A DNA stretch of 64,000 nt from VXRN01 sp963664365 (GTDB taxonomy: Bacteria > Chloroflexota > Dehalococcoidia > Lucifugimonadales > UBA1123), in the NCBI GenBank assembly GCA_963664365.1, contig OY761144.1, forward strand, positions 1,426,001-1,490,000, written 5' to 3'. The position numbers were made by a program, and so were the translations under genes. The notes under the pieces are model-generated. The model ran no database searches. It was not told where the DNA came from and saw only the letters and a program-made list of their open reading frames with translations. How positions within the stretch are numbered: the first letter of the stretch is position 1; each line of letters starts with the position of its first letter. This document shows, in pieces, positions 17,412 through 25,502 of this stretch.

Positions 17412-18512
17412 CTAGTTCCTCGCGTATTCCATCAGTTCCGGGTGCGCTCGACCGTTATCGAACCTCTCGCCGAACCCGGCTGAGCGGATGCGCTGCACGT
17501 ACTCCTTGGACTGCCGCTTGCGAATCGCGAGCAGCTTTCTGTAACCCTCGTCGTATTTGTCCTTGCCGCCGCCGAGCATAATGGCCAGCGACTCGCTCTG
17601 GGGCGTGTCCCTGGCGGCCGGATTCTGGCTGCCGGCGACTAGGTTGCGCTCGCCCGAGTCGAGGTACTCGTGTATCTCCTCCTTGCGGCCCGGGTCGGTC
17701 TCGGCAAGGTAGCGCATGTGCATGACGCCGAACGCGACGTGCCTCGACTCGTCCTGCGCGGCGAGGCGGTAGATTCGCTTCTCGGCCTCGTTGTAAGACA
17801 TCAACTCGCCCATACGGAAGATGGTGAGCACCGCGCCCTCGCCGGTTATGTGAAGCTGTGACGACATCTCCGTGAAGTCGCGGGAGAGGTCTATGCTCCC
17901 GACAGTGCCGCTGGCGGTTATGCCGATGCCGGGGCGCTGCATGAGTCCGCCGCCGTTTACGAGCGCGCGCTTTCTAAAGACGTCGAGGTGCCTCGACTCG
18001 TCCATGATCTGAGTTATCAGGAACATACGCGGCTCGAAGTAGTCCGGAGACGTGTTGGCGACCCAACGGCCCGGGATGTCCGCCGCGACGAACTCAACCT
18101 CGGTCAGGAACGTGGCAAGCTGGCACTGGGCGCGCTCGATGTCGTCCGGCAACGGCTTGACCATGTGCCAGGGGATGTCGGTGGCGGAACTCCACTGTCT
18201 CTGGAGCGCTTCTTCGTACAGCATGGCGGCGTTGACCAGCCAGATGTCCGCTTTGTTGCGAATCTGGTACGCGCCGATGCGGTAGGCGTTGGGCCTGGAC
18301 GCCGCGCCCCTCGACCGTCCGGTCATGTTGTCCGTCTCGCTTGCGGGGTCGCCGTAGGTTCCAACCTGGACTTCCGAGAGGGTCAGGCCCTTCTTGCCGT
18401 CCGAGGATGCTTTGACGCCCCACTCGCCGCGCTGGTCGATCCAGTCGAGCTTGAGGCCCTGGTCGTCGGCGTATTCCTGGATGCCGTCGAAGGTTCCGTT
18501 GGTGGTAGTCAT
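17412..18512 (-). CDS. Ferritin-like/R2-like diiron oxidase
   Basis: 366 residues. Metal ligands of the R2/ferritin-like fold are intact: Glu in FLTEVEF (~138-140), ExxH in MDESRHLDVF (~172-175), Glu in ITGEG (~225) and ExxH in QDESRHVAFG (~255-258). The spacing is that of R2-like ligand-binding oxidases and related N-oxygenases rather than ribonucleotide reductase; the radical tyrosine context of R2 was not identified. Likely a cytosolic O2-activating di-metal enzyme on an unknown, perhaps hydrophobic, substrate. First gene of a cluster with a small membrane protein, a metal-less paralogue, two SCP2-like proteins and a zinc ribbon. Confidence 0.82.
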   Translation of the reverse strand: MTTTNGTFDGIQEYADDQGLKLDWIDQRGEWGVKASSDGKKGLTLSEVQVGTYGDPASETDNMTGRSRGAASRPNAYRIGAYQIRNKADIWLVNAAMLYEEALQRQWSSATDIPWHMVKPLPDDIERAQCQLATFLTEVEFVAADIPGRWVANTSPDYFEPRMFLITQIMDESRHLDVFRKRALVNGGGLMQRPGIGITASGTVGSIDLSRDFTEMSSQLHITGEGAVLTIFRMGELMSYNEAEKRIYRLAAQDESRHVAFGVMHMRYLAETDPGRKEEIHEYLDSGERNLVAGSQNPAARDTPQSESLAIMLGGGKDKYDEGYRKLLAIRKRQSKEYVQRIRSAGFGERFDNGRAHPELMEYARN

Positions 18513-18590
18513 CGTCTGCCTCCCGCGCTGAGAGTCAATCTTCCACTTGCACTATACCTGTATCTTGAAATGTTCGCAAGAAAAACCTCT

Positions 18591-19463
18591 CTAGATCCCG
18601 TACAAGCTCTCCGTGTTGTGGGAGAACAGCGCGGCCTTCTCGTCGTGGCTGAAGTCGGCGACGATCTCGGTGTAAGCATCCACTACGGCGTCGTAGCTGC
18701 TCCATAGGCTGTCCACCGGCCAATTGGTGGCGAAAAGACTGCGTTCCACGCCAAATGTTTCTATGCACTGAAGCACGTAAGGCCTGATGCTGTCCACGCT
18801 CCAATCGTTGTCGGCCATGCCGAGGCCGGAGATCTTGCAGATGACGTTTTCGGCCTCGGCCAATGTCCTCATCCCGTGCCGCCATCTTTGGAAGTACTCT
18901 TCGGACCGCTCCATCGGCAGGCCCGCGTGGTCGATCACGATCTTCGTATTCGGGAACTTCGCCGCCAGCGCGCGCAGCTTCTCCATGTCCTGCCACTCGG
19001 CGGCGATGCTGGCGATCAGATCGTACTTTTCCATCAGCGCGTAGCCCCGGTGGAAGTCGGGAGCGACCAGGTAGTCGCCGTGCGAGAAGTCCCTGATGCC
19101 CTTCATGTTGCGGTATTCGCAGTGCCGTTCGAGCGTCCGCTCGACGTCCGGGTCGCGCAGGTCCGCGTAAGCGACTATCGCGTGCGGGAAGCCTGTCCTG
19201 TCGGCGGCCTCTTGCAGCCACGCGGTTTCGGTCACCGGGTCCGGCGAACCGATAGCCGCTTGAACGTGGACCGCCTTGGTCACGTTCGCGCTGCGCGTCA
19301 GCGCGATGAAGTCCTCGGCGAGGAAGTTCCGCTCGCCCAGCTTGCGCGTCTGAGCGCCCAGCGTCGGGTGGACCACGTCCGGCTGCCAGTGCGCGTAGAT
19401 CAACTCGGGGTGCTGCATGTCGTAGAAGTGGACGTGGGCATCGACGAAATCGAGTTTGGGCAT
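18591..19463 (-). CDS. Amidohydrolase-2 family metal-dependent hydrolase
   Basis: 290 residues, TIM-barrel metal hydrolase: DAHVHF at ~8-13 (first two metal His), KAVHVQ at ~64, KIVIDHAG (~177-184) and TNWPVDS (~248). This is the arrangement of lactonases and decarboxylases of the amidohydrolase-2 family (L-fuconolactonase, 2-pyrone-4,6-dicarboxylate lactonase). The substrate cannot be told from sequence. It is separated by ~80 nt from the diiron oxidase gene upstream on the same strand, so it could belong to the same transcript. Confidence 0.85.
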   Translation of the reverse strand: MPKLDFVDAHVHFYDMQHPELIYAHWQPDVVHPTLGAQTRKLGERNFLAEDFIALTRSANVTKAVHVQAAIGSPDPVTETAWLQEAADRTGFPHAIVAYADLRDPDVERTLERHCEYRNMKGIRDFSHGDYLVAPDFHRGYALMEKYDLIASIAAEWQDMEKLRALAAKFPNTKIVIDHAGLPMERSEEYFQRWRHGMRTLAEAENVICKISGLGMADNDWSVDSIRPYVLQCIETFGVERSLFATNWPVDSLWSSYDAVVDAYTEIVADFSHDEKAALFSHNTESLYGI

Positions 19464-19551
19464 TTTCGATCCTGACCGTTAGTGTGCCGTTGGGGGGATT
19501 ATAGACCCGAGCGATGACCGCATCAATCAGCCGCGCGAATACGGGACTGCC

Positions 19552-20577
19552 CTACTCCGGTTTGCGGGCGTGGATGAAGTACATCGGCGTGAAGATACCG
19601 AGCCGCCCCGCCTCAACCATGGCAGCCGCGCAGAGGTTCAAGGTCTCCGCTACCCGAACCGTTCCCTTCGGCGCAACGCGGATCGTCTCGAGCGCTTTCA
19701 GCGTATTCTGGGTAGCCCAGCGTCCGATCTTCGAACTGCGAAAGCTGGCGAAAGATAGACCTGAACCTATTAGAGGCTGATACCAGGGAATCGACGGGCC
19801 GGCCTGTTCCGCGAGGTCGCGTATTTCCAGCGTCTCGAACCCCACCGACCTAACCGCGTCATCGACTGTTTGTCGGTCGTCGATATTGAGCAGGCCGCCT
19901 CCGAGCTCGATGTCGGCCTTCAGCCTGAGGTGGAGCGGGTCCTGGGCGTCGAAGCGGTCAGTCATGCAGTATTCGTAAGCGGCGAATCGCGCCCCCGGCT
20001 TCAGCAGACGAAAGACCTCGCCATAAACACTGACCTTGTCCGGCGCGTGGCAAGTTGCCTCAATGTCGTAAACAGCGTCGAACGACTCGTCCTGGGCGTC
20101 GACATTTAGGAAGTCGCAGTGCAGAAATTCGGCCAGATGCGTCAACTCCGCCTTTTCCGTTAACTTGCGAGCGCGTTCGAGCTGGTACGCATTGCTGTTC
20201 ACCCCTACGATCTTGGCGCCGGAAAAGCGAGCGATCTCAATCAGCGGGCCGCCAATTCCGCAGCCGATGTCGGCGACGACCATACCCGGTTTGAGTTCGA
20301 GGGCCTCAGCCAAGTATCGCTCATGGCGAGCAAGCGACGCCTTGAAGCTCTCGCCGGGGACCCGGGGCGCGAAGTGGAAAGACCTGCCCCATCCGTACTC
20401 GTAGAAGTCCGTAACCAGGTCGTAGTAGAGTTCGCTGACCTTCCCGCTGGCGCTTCTTATATTCTGCAACCCGCCGCGTTTGGCCGTCCTGAAGCGGTCT
20501 TCGTATTCGCGGACGCTCACAGCGACACCGGAGGCACTGCGTTGGTCCTTCAGGGATTTGGAGAGTTTGACTGACAT
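19552..20577 (-). CDS. Sterol C-24 methyltransferase-like SAM methyltransferase
   Basis: 341 residues from ATG 20577. An ATG at 20604 lies against the TATAAT box and is rejected. The segment YYDLVTDFYEYGWG, then SFHFAPR and RHERYLAE matches the sterol-binding signature of eukaryotic ERG6/SMT enzymes. SAM motif I is VVADIGCGIGGP. The SMT-type YDIEATCHAPD follows, and the C-terminal half has the SMT extension (FASFRSSKIGRWATQ). It would methylate the C-24 side chain of sterols. Bacterial SMTs from uncultured, including sponge-associated, bacteria have been described. Tocopherol-type methyltransferases are an alternative but lack the SFHFAPR segment. Confidence 0.85.
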   Translation of the reverse strand: MSVKLSKSLKDQRSASGVAVSVREYEDRFRTAKRGGLQNIRSASGKVSELYYDLVTDFYEYGWGRSFHFAPRVPGESFKASLARHERYLAEALELKPGMVVADIGCGIGGPLIEIARFSGAKIVGVNSNAYQLERARKLTEKAELTHLAEFLHCDFLNVDAQDESFDAVYDIEATCHAPDKVSVYGEVFRLLKPGARFAAYEYCMTDRFDAQDPLHLRLKADIELGGGLLNIDDRQTVDDAVRSVGFETLEIRDLAEQAGPSIPWYQPLIGSGLSFASFRSSKIGRWATQNTLKALETIRVAPKGTVRVAETLNLCAAAMVEAGRLGIFTPMYFIHARKPE

Positions 20578-20592
20578 GGGCTGACCGACCAC

Positions 20593-20598
20593 ATTATA
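20593..20598 (-). promoter_or_regulatory. -10 box of the methyltransferase gene
   Basis: Minus-strand TATAAT 15 nt before the ATG at 20577, implying a leader of about 9 nt. No convincing -35. Confidence 0.45.
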
Positions 20599-20742
20599 CA
20601 GCATCGGCGTGAGATAGCTATGACATCCTGGGAGGGTGAGGCTGTGTCAGTTTGGTGGTTAGTTTTTAGTTTCTAGTTTTCGGTTTTTAGCGTAGAGGCG
20701 CTATCCACGAAGGACACGAAGGAGCACGAAGGGAAGATTATG

Positions 20743-20790
20743 TCTGAACTGTGATTTTTGTGATTGGGGTGATTTCGCTGATTGGGGGTT
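20743..20790. repeat. Repeat family TCTGAACTGTGATTTTTGTG, intergenic copy
   Basis: TCTGAACTGTGATTTTTGTG, then ATTTCGCTGATT. Other copies: 21606-21652 (inside a gene), 21968-22013, and inverted at 50714-50739, 50889-50913 and 51313-51337 (inside the paralogous gene). Confidence 0.75.
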
Positions 20791-20911
20791 AGACCCAGAT
20801 TTTGATTGGGATTCGTTCTATCATCAGTTCGGTAATGGCGTGGACTAGGGCGTCGGCGCGGTCGGGTGAGCCGGTCCTGGGGCAGCGACAAGATATGGGA
20901 CGTGACGGCGT
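20789..20911 (-). pseudogene. Relic of a phage large-terminase C-terminus
   Basis: This frame encodes TGSPDRADALVHAITELM and ends IKIWV-stop at 20789. 'SPDRADALVxAxTELM' is the conserved C-terminal signature of phage large terminases. Only ~40 codons remain before an upstream in-frame TGA (20912-20914). It lies just downstream of a terminase-small-like gene (20963-21874), the normal phage order, so this is a prophage remnant. Confidence 0.6.
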
Positions 20912-20962
20912 TCACGCGGTCTTCGCCGGTGAGAGTGGTGAGGATCTCGGTGTCTATGGACA

Positions 20963-21874
20963 TTATGTTTCCGGAGGGATGTCGTCTTGGTCTTCGGAGT
21001 GGGACGGATAGATTTTGGCGAGTTTCTTGCGCCTTCGTTCTTCGACGGCGGGCCATGCCTTCCGGCGTTCGGCCTGAAGGTCGAGTTCGGCCATGAACTT
21101 GGCGGCCACCTCCTCGGCGTAAGGCAATACGACCTCTTTGGGCGCCCAATTGTACATGGGCTTGAAGGGGTCGTATTCCACATCGTCTATGATACCCTCG
21201 TCCTCCATGCGCTTGACCTCGTTGACGGCCGCGACCCAGTCGGGGTCCGGGACGAACTCCTCGTCGGAGTCGTCGTCCGGGTCGGTCTGGGCGGCTGCGC
21301 TTGGGTTGGCCGCGAGGGATCGGTTGAGCAGCATGACCGAGGCTCTGCGCCGGTGATGGTCGGTAATCTTTGGGTCGTCTTCGGCCCGGGCGATTTCCAG
21401 CAGGATGTCGCGGAGGGCATGTCCGTTGTTGGTGATATCCAGGATGTGTTTTTGGATGGTGAAGTGGATGGAGTTGTGGGCGAGGGCGCTCTTTTCACCC
21501 TCACCCCAGCCCTCTCCCTCAAGGGAGAGGGGGTTTGGGGCGGCCGGGGGTGGGCCGAAGGTGTCGTTTAGGGCGTGTTTGATTTGGGTTACGGGCCTGG
21601 GGTTGTCTGAACTGTGATTTTTGTGATTATGGGATTTCGCTGATTCGGGGGTTGGGGCCGGGGCCGGGTTGGGGTCGATTTGCTTGGGGGCTTTGCCGAG
21701 TCCGCGGTCCATGAGTTCGGCTGTCGCTGAGATGCGTTCGTTGGTCGCGGTGTCGCCGTCTTTGTTCTGGGCGATGCCGTATAGGATCTCGATGAGTTCG
21801 AGACCGTTGTTGGTGACTTCGAGTATGGCGTTGGCGAAGTCGATGGCCGGGTTCGATGTTGTCTGTTGGGACAT
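20963..21874 (-). CDS. Terminase-small-subunit-like phage protein carrying embedded repeats
   Basis: 303 residues, unnamed. It has two ~50-residue helical repeats: one with ITxNGLELIEILYGIAQ and AELMDRGLGKAP, and a second with ILDITNNGHALRDILLEIA and ASVMLLNR. The 'LxDRGxGK' ending is typical of phage terminase-associated small proteins. The C-terminus is basic (ERRRKKLAKIYPSHSEDQ). Two genomic repeats are read in frame inside it: SHNHKNHSSD (TCTGAACTG family) and PLSLEGEGWGEGE (the REP-like core of the MITE family). Paralogue: 51085-52035, with the same embedded repeat at the same place. Followed by the terminase relic. Confidence 0.6.
   Translation of the reverse strand: MSQQTTSNPAIDFANAILEVTNNGLELIEILYGIAQNKDGDTATNERISATAELMDRGLGKAPKQIDPNPAPAPTPESAKSHNHKNHSSDNPRPVTQIKHALNDTFGPPPAAPNPLSLEGEGWGEGEKSALAHNSIHFTIQKHILDITNNGHALRDILLEIARAEDDPKITDHHRRRASVMLLNRSLAANPSAAAQTDPDDDSDEEFVPDPDWVAAVNEVKRMEDEGIIDDVEYDPFKPMYNWAPKEVVLPYAEEVAAKFMAELDLQAERRKAWPAVEERRRKKLAKIYPSHSEDQDDIPPET
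21495..21533. repeat. REP-like core embedded in a coding region
   Basis: CACCCTCACCCCAGCCCTCT... with the hairpin CTCCCTCAAGGGAG, identical in type to the core of the MITE copies, but here translated in frame within 20963-21874. Confidence 0.6.
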
Positions 21875-22302
21875 TGGAGTTTTTAGTTTTTGGTTTTGAG
21901 TTTTTAGTGGTTGGTGGACGGATGTACGTTAGTTAGTATAGAGAATGGTTGTGCTGGTGTCAAGGGGTCTGAACTGTGATTTTTGTGATTGGGGTGATTT
22001 CGCTGATTGGGGTTGTCAGAAGCAGGATTTGCGGGATTGGAGGATCGCCAGGATGGGTTGGTTGGGGGATGTTCAGTGATTTTAGATTTCTCGCTGCGCT
22101 CGGAATCACTATGGCTTTGTGAAGGCCACATAAGGGGATGAAAATGGGGTAGCATCTCATTCCCAACCCTCACCCTAACCCTCTCCCAGACTTGGGAGAG
22201 GGGATTTTCGCGCTCGCGCGCGGGGGAACCTACTAAAGTGACACAGGTTCTGGGAGGGTCGAGACAATTGCAGAAGCCCCCTCTCCTTCAAGTTAGCTTT
22301 CT
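21875..22302. other. Gene-free repeat-rich interval
   Basis: No credible gene. It contains the TCTGAACTG-family repeat (21968-22013), an inverted copy of the ATTTCGAGCGC element (22084-22106), and a MITE-like copy (22163-22247) with the hairpin CTCTCCCAGACTTGGGAGAG and the terminus CTACTAAAGTGACACAGG. Confidence 0.7.
22163..22247 (+). mobile_element. MITE-like element, partial copy C
   Basis: It retains the core hairpin and the right terminus (AAAGTGACACAGG). The left terminus is not recognisable. The GGGGATTTTCGCGCTCGCG segment after the hairpin is shared with copy A (11997-12015). Confidence 0.5.
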
Positions 22303-23499
22303 TCATGCGTGGGTCGGCTTTCTTTCCTGCGCCCCCCGAATGTAGATCGCGGTCGGCAGCGCGGTCAGCGCGACCGCCGCGCTCACGTAGAACGGCGCGC
22401 CGAGACCGGTCATTGCCTCCGACGCGATGCCCGACACCCCCGAACCGAACACCACGCCCAGCGAATAGACCGCGTAGAACACGCCGAACGCGATACCTCT
22501 GCGCCGGCTCCGGCTCACTTCCGAGACCGTCGCTGCCAGCGACGGGAACAGCAGCCCGAAACCCATTCCGAACACCACCATCGCCCCAAAGGTCGGCGCC
22601 GTCACTCCATTGGAGACCCCAAGGATCACGCCGCTTCCGCACAGCAGCAGAAGCCCGGCCAATATCGTGAACCTGCGCGATATGTCGTCCACCAACCTGT
22701 GCGCGGGGCTGCCCATGACCGCCGTAGCCACCAGCGAGAACGTCGCGAAGGCGATGCCGGACGTGCGCGGAGACGCCCCCGTCGTCTCCAGCGCAATCGG
22801 AAGATGGTTTATCAGCGACCCAATCCCGAACGTCATCGCCAGCGCCGCGCAGAACACCGGGATCAGCCGCCGCCACATCCCGGCGGGAACACGTTCTCCG
22901 TCCGCGTACCGATCTTCCACCGCCGTCTCCGGCGTCGCCGGCGCCAGTATCCAGAGCGCCGCCGCCGCCAGCAGCATCAGCGTCCCGCTCGTGGCGAACA
23001 CCGCTCCAAACCCCCACGCCTCCCGAACGCCTCCCGCGACCGGCGGACCTATCACCGCCGACACCGCTATCAGCGCGCCGCTCAACCCGATGGATCTGGT
23101 GTGATGACGTCCTGCTTGGTCGCCGAGCATGGCGAATGCCCCTGGGGCCAGCACGCCCGCGGCGAGCCCGTGAAAGGCGCGGAGCGCGAGAAGTTGGCCC
23201 GGAGTCTCCACGAAGTTGTACAGGTACAGCGACGCCGACGTGAGCAGCATCCCGCCGACTATCAGCCACTTGCGGTTCAGCCTGTCCAGAAGCGCCCCGG
23301 CGCCCACGTTGCCAACGAGGTTCGACGCCGAGTACATGCCCACTATCGCGCCGCCCATAGAGGCCGCAGCCCCCAGGGACTTGGCGTAGGCCGAAATCAC
23401 CGGGAGTTGCATGAACAGGTCGAGAAACGCGACCAGTACCACTGCCCGGATGGACCATGTCGTCAGTTGGCCGGAGCGTCCCTCCCGCGCCGAGATCAA
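22303..23499 (-). CDS. Major facilitator superfamily transporter
   Basis: 398 residues with about 12 hydrophobic segments in two six-helix halves. The motif GALLDRLNRKWLIVGG after TM2 corresponds to the MFS loop 2-3 signature (GxLaDrxGrkxxl). The charged midpoint ETAVEDRYADGERVPAG marks the central loop. It is most like drug or metabolite efflux permeases; the substrate is unknown. The start is taken as TTG 23499, without a clear ribosome site, so the N-terminus is uncertain by several residues. Transcribed away from the ABC operon that follows. Confidence 0.85.
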   Translation of the reverse strand: MISAREGRSGQLTTWSIRAVVLVAFLDLFMQLPVISAYAKSLGAAASMGGAIVGMYSASNLVGNVGAGALLDRLNRKWLIVGGMLLTSASLYLYNFVETPGQLLALRAFHGLAAGVLAPGAFAMLGDQAGRHHTRSIGLSGALIAVSAVIGPPVAGGVREAWGFGAVFATSGTLMLLAAAALWILAPATPETAVEDRYADGERVPAGMWRRLIPVFCAALAMTFGIGSLINHLPIALETTGASPRTSGIAFATFSLVATAVMGSPAHRLVDDISRRFTILAGLLLLCGSGVILGVSNGVTAPTFGAMVVFGMGFGLLFPSLAATVSEVSRSRRRGIAFGVFYAVYSLGVVFGSGVSGIASEAMTGLGAPFYVSAAVALTALPTAIYIRGAQERKPTHA

Positions 23500-23579
23500 T
23501 AATCTACTTCCTAGTTCTCTATGCGGATTCCGACGCTATTCTAGGCGATGCCGGTACATCCGGCGCAAGCGCCGTCTGC

Positions 23580-23585
23580 TATAAT
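23580..23585 (+). promoter_or_regulatory. -10 box of the ABC operon (leaderless start)
   Basis: TATAAT ends 7 nt before the ATG at 23593, so transcription should start at or within a base or two of the ATG, and no Shine-Dalgarno is present. Confidence 0.55.
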
Positions 23586-23592
23586 TCCTGAC

Positions 23593-24495
23593 ATGTCACC
23601 ACTCCTCGAGGCGAGAGACCTCACCAAGCGATACGGCAGCATCACCGCTCTCGACAACGTCACATTCGACGTTCGCGGCGGCGTCACCGGACTCCTCGGC
23701 CCCAACGGCGCCGGCAAGAGCACCGCCATCAAGCTCTTCCTTGGACTTCTGCGGCCAACCGACGGCTCCGCCCTCGTGACCGGCGAGATGCCCTACGAAA
23801 ACGTCGAAACTCGCAGCCGACTCGGATACATGCCCGAACACGACTGCCTCCCGTCCAACATGACCGCATCCGAGTTCCTTACCCACATGGCCCAGATCAG
23901 CGGCCTGCCCCCGGCCTCCGCCAGGAGCCGCGCCGCCGACACCCTACGGCACGTCGGCCTAGACGAGGAGCGCTACCGCTCCATCGGCGAGTACTCCACC
24001 GGTATGAAACAGCGCGTAAAGCTCGCCCAGTCCCTGGTACACGACCCCGTAATGGTCTTCCTGGACGAGCCCACCGCCGGACTCGACCCCGTCGGACGCG
24101 AGGAGATGCTCGCCCTAATCAGGCGCATCGGACGCGAGTTCGGCATCAGCATCATGCTCTCGACCCACTTGATGGGCGACGTCGAGACCACCTGCGACCG
24201 CATAATCGTCCTGGAGGGCGGGCGGGTAGTGGAGGAGGGAGAAGTATCCGGCTTCACCGCCGAGAGCGAGACGATCTTCATCGACGTGGACGGCGGTGTC
24301 GAAGACTTGGTATCCGAGCTTGCCTCTCGCGGCCTAACCGCATCGGTCGAAGGCGTCACCATTGCCGTGGAAGGCGTGGGAGACGCCGAGTACGACCAGA
24401 TACGCGACTCTCTCGTAGAGGTCGGCGCCAGGCTCCGCAGGCTCGGACCACATCGACGCCGCCTAACCGAAATTTTTAGGAACAACCACTCGTGA
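23593..24495 (+). CDS. ABC transporter ATP-binding protein
   Basis: 300 residues from ATG 23593. An upstream in-frame start at 23548 would lie before the TATAAT box. Walker A GPNGAGKST (~37-45), signature YSTGMKQRVKLA, Walker B VMVFLDEPTAGLD and H-loop STHLMGD. The C-terminal ~80 residues are a DUF4162-like tail. It is the first gene of a four-gene operon encoding two ATPase/permease pairs for ABC-2 type export. Its stop overlaps the permease GTG (24492) by 4 nt. Confidence 0.92.
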   Translation: MSPLLEARDLTKRYGSITALDNVTFDVRGGVTGLLGPNGAGKSTAIKLFLGLLRPTDGSALVTGEMPYENVETRSRLGYMPEHDCLPSNMTASEFLTHMAQISGLPPASARSRAADTLRHVGLDEERYRSIGEYSTGMKQRVKLAQSLVHDPVMVFLDEPTAGLDPVGREEMLALIRRIGREFGISIMLSTHLMGDVETTCDRIIVLEGGRVVEEGEVSGFTAESETIFIDVDGGVEDLVSELASRGLTASVEGVTIAVEGVGDAEYDQIRDSLVEVGARLRRLGPHRRRLTEIFRNNHS

Positions 24496-25502
24496 GCGCG
24501 TCCGAAGGCCAGGTTTTCGACCTCGGCTATCTCAACTATGACGGCCCCAGGGAGGGCCGCGCCCGCGCTCGGAAGGCGCTGTTCGTCAATGGCATCCGCA
24601 CCTGCTTCGGACTCGGACGCGGCGCGATGGCCAAGGCGCTGCCCATCCTGTTCTTCCTCGCCGTGATGGCCCCCGCCGCCGTGTTTTCGATCATGGCCGG
24701 GCTGTTTGGCGAGATGCTGGTGGACATGGTGAACCTGCCCGGCCACGCGGATTACTACGAGGTCGTGTCGGTGATCCTGTTCATATTCGCCGCGATCATC
24801 GCTCCCGAACTCCTATGCACCGACCGCCGCAGCGGTGTCATCAACCTCTACCTCGTGCGACCGCTGACCTCGAATGACTATGTGCTTGGGCGATGGTCCG
24901 CGTTCTTCCTGGTGAGCCTCTTGTTCATATACTCGGGACAGGCGCTGCTGCTGCTCGGGCTGACCCTCGGCGCGCCGGAGCCGGTGGAGTACCTGCGTGA
25001 GAACTGGCTGGATATTCCGAGGTTCCTGGGAGGCGGTCTTGCGATTGCGGTCATCACCACGACCATACCCCTAGCCGCCGCGTCCCTGACCGACCGCCGA
25101 GCCTACGCCACCGTCGCCGTCATCGGCTTGTTCCTGATCTCCACCATCACCGCCCAGTCGTTGCAGGGCGTGACCTGCGAGTGGATGATGGAGACGCCCG
25201 AACGAAGCGAACAGTCCTCTTCGACAAGCGTCGAAGTGACTTTTGGATCGGGAGGCGGGAGCAATTCCAACGAGGAATGCAGTCTTGTACTTGGAGACTG
25301 GGCTCGATGGGTGCAGCTTCTGGACATTGGAAATGTGCAGACGCATGTGAGCGACATTTTCTTTGGCACCTATGACGATATCGAGAAGGCTACCGTGAGG
25401 CAGTTCCGGCTGCCCGCCGCCGTCGCCGTCGTTTGGTATTTCGTCATAGCCTCCGCCGCCGGCTTCGTGATCTGGAACCGTTACAGGAGGCTCGCGACGT
25501 GA
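24492..25502 (+). CDS. ABC-2 type permease
   Basis: 336 residues with about six transmembrane segments (ALPILFFLAVMAPAAVF, VVSVILFIFAAIIAP, SAFFLVSLLFIYSG, LAIAVITTTIPLAAA, YATVAVIGLFLIST, and a last one near 305-330). RRSGVINLYLVRPLTSNDYVLG after TM2 is the usual cytoplasmic coupling segment of ABC-2 permeases. Between TM5 and TM6 there is a ~110-residue soluble loop, probably extracytoplasmic. GTG start overlapping the ATPase stop (GTGA). Exported substrate unknown. Confidence 0.85.
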   Translation: MSASEGQVFDLGYLNYDGPREGRARARKALFVNGIRTCFGLGRGAMAKALPILFFLAVMAPAAVFSIMAGLFGEMLVDMVNLPGHADYYEVVSVILFIFAAIIAPELLCTDRRSGVINLYLVRPLTSNDYVLGRWSAFFLVSLLFIYSGQALLLLGLTLGAPEPVEYLRENWLDIPRFLGGGLAIAVITTTIPLAAASLTDRRAYATVAVIGLFLISTITAQSLQGVTCEWMMETPERSEQSSSTSVEVTFGSGGGSNSNEECSLVLGDWARWVQLLDIGNVQTHVSDIFFGTYDDIEKATVRQFRLPAAVAVVWYFVIASAAGFVIWNRYRRLAT

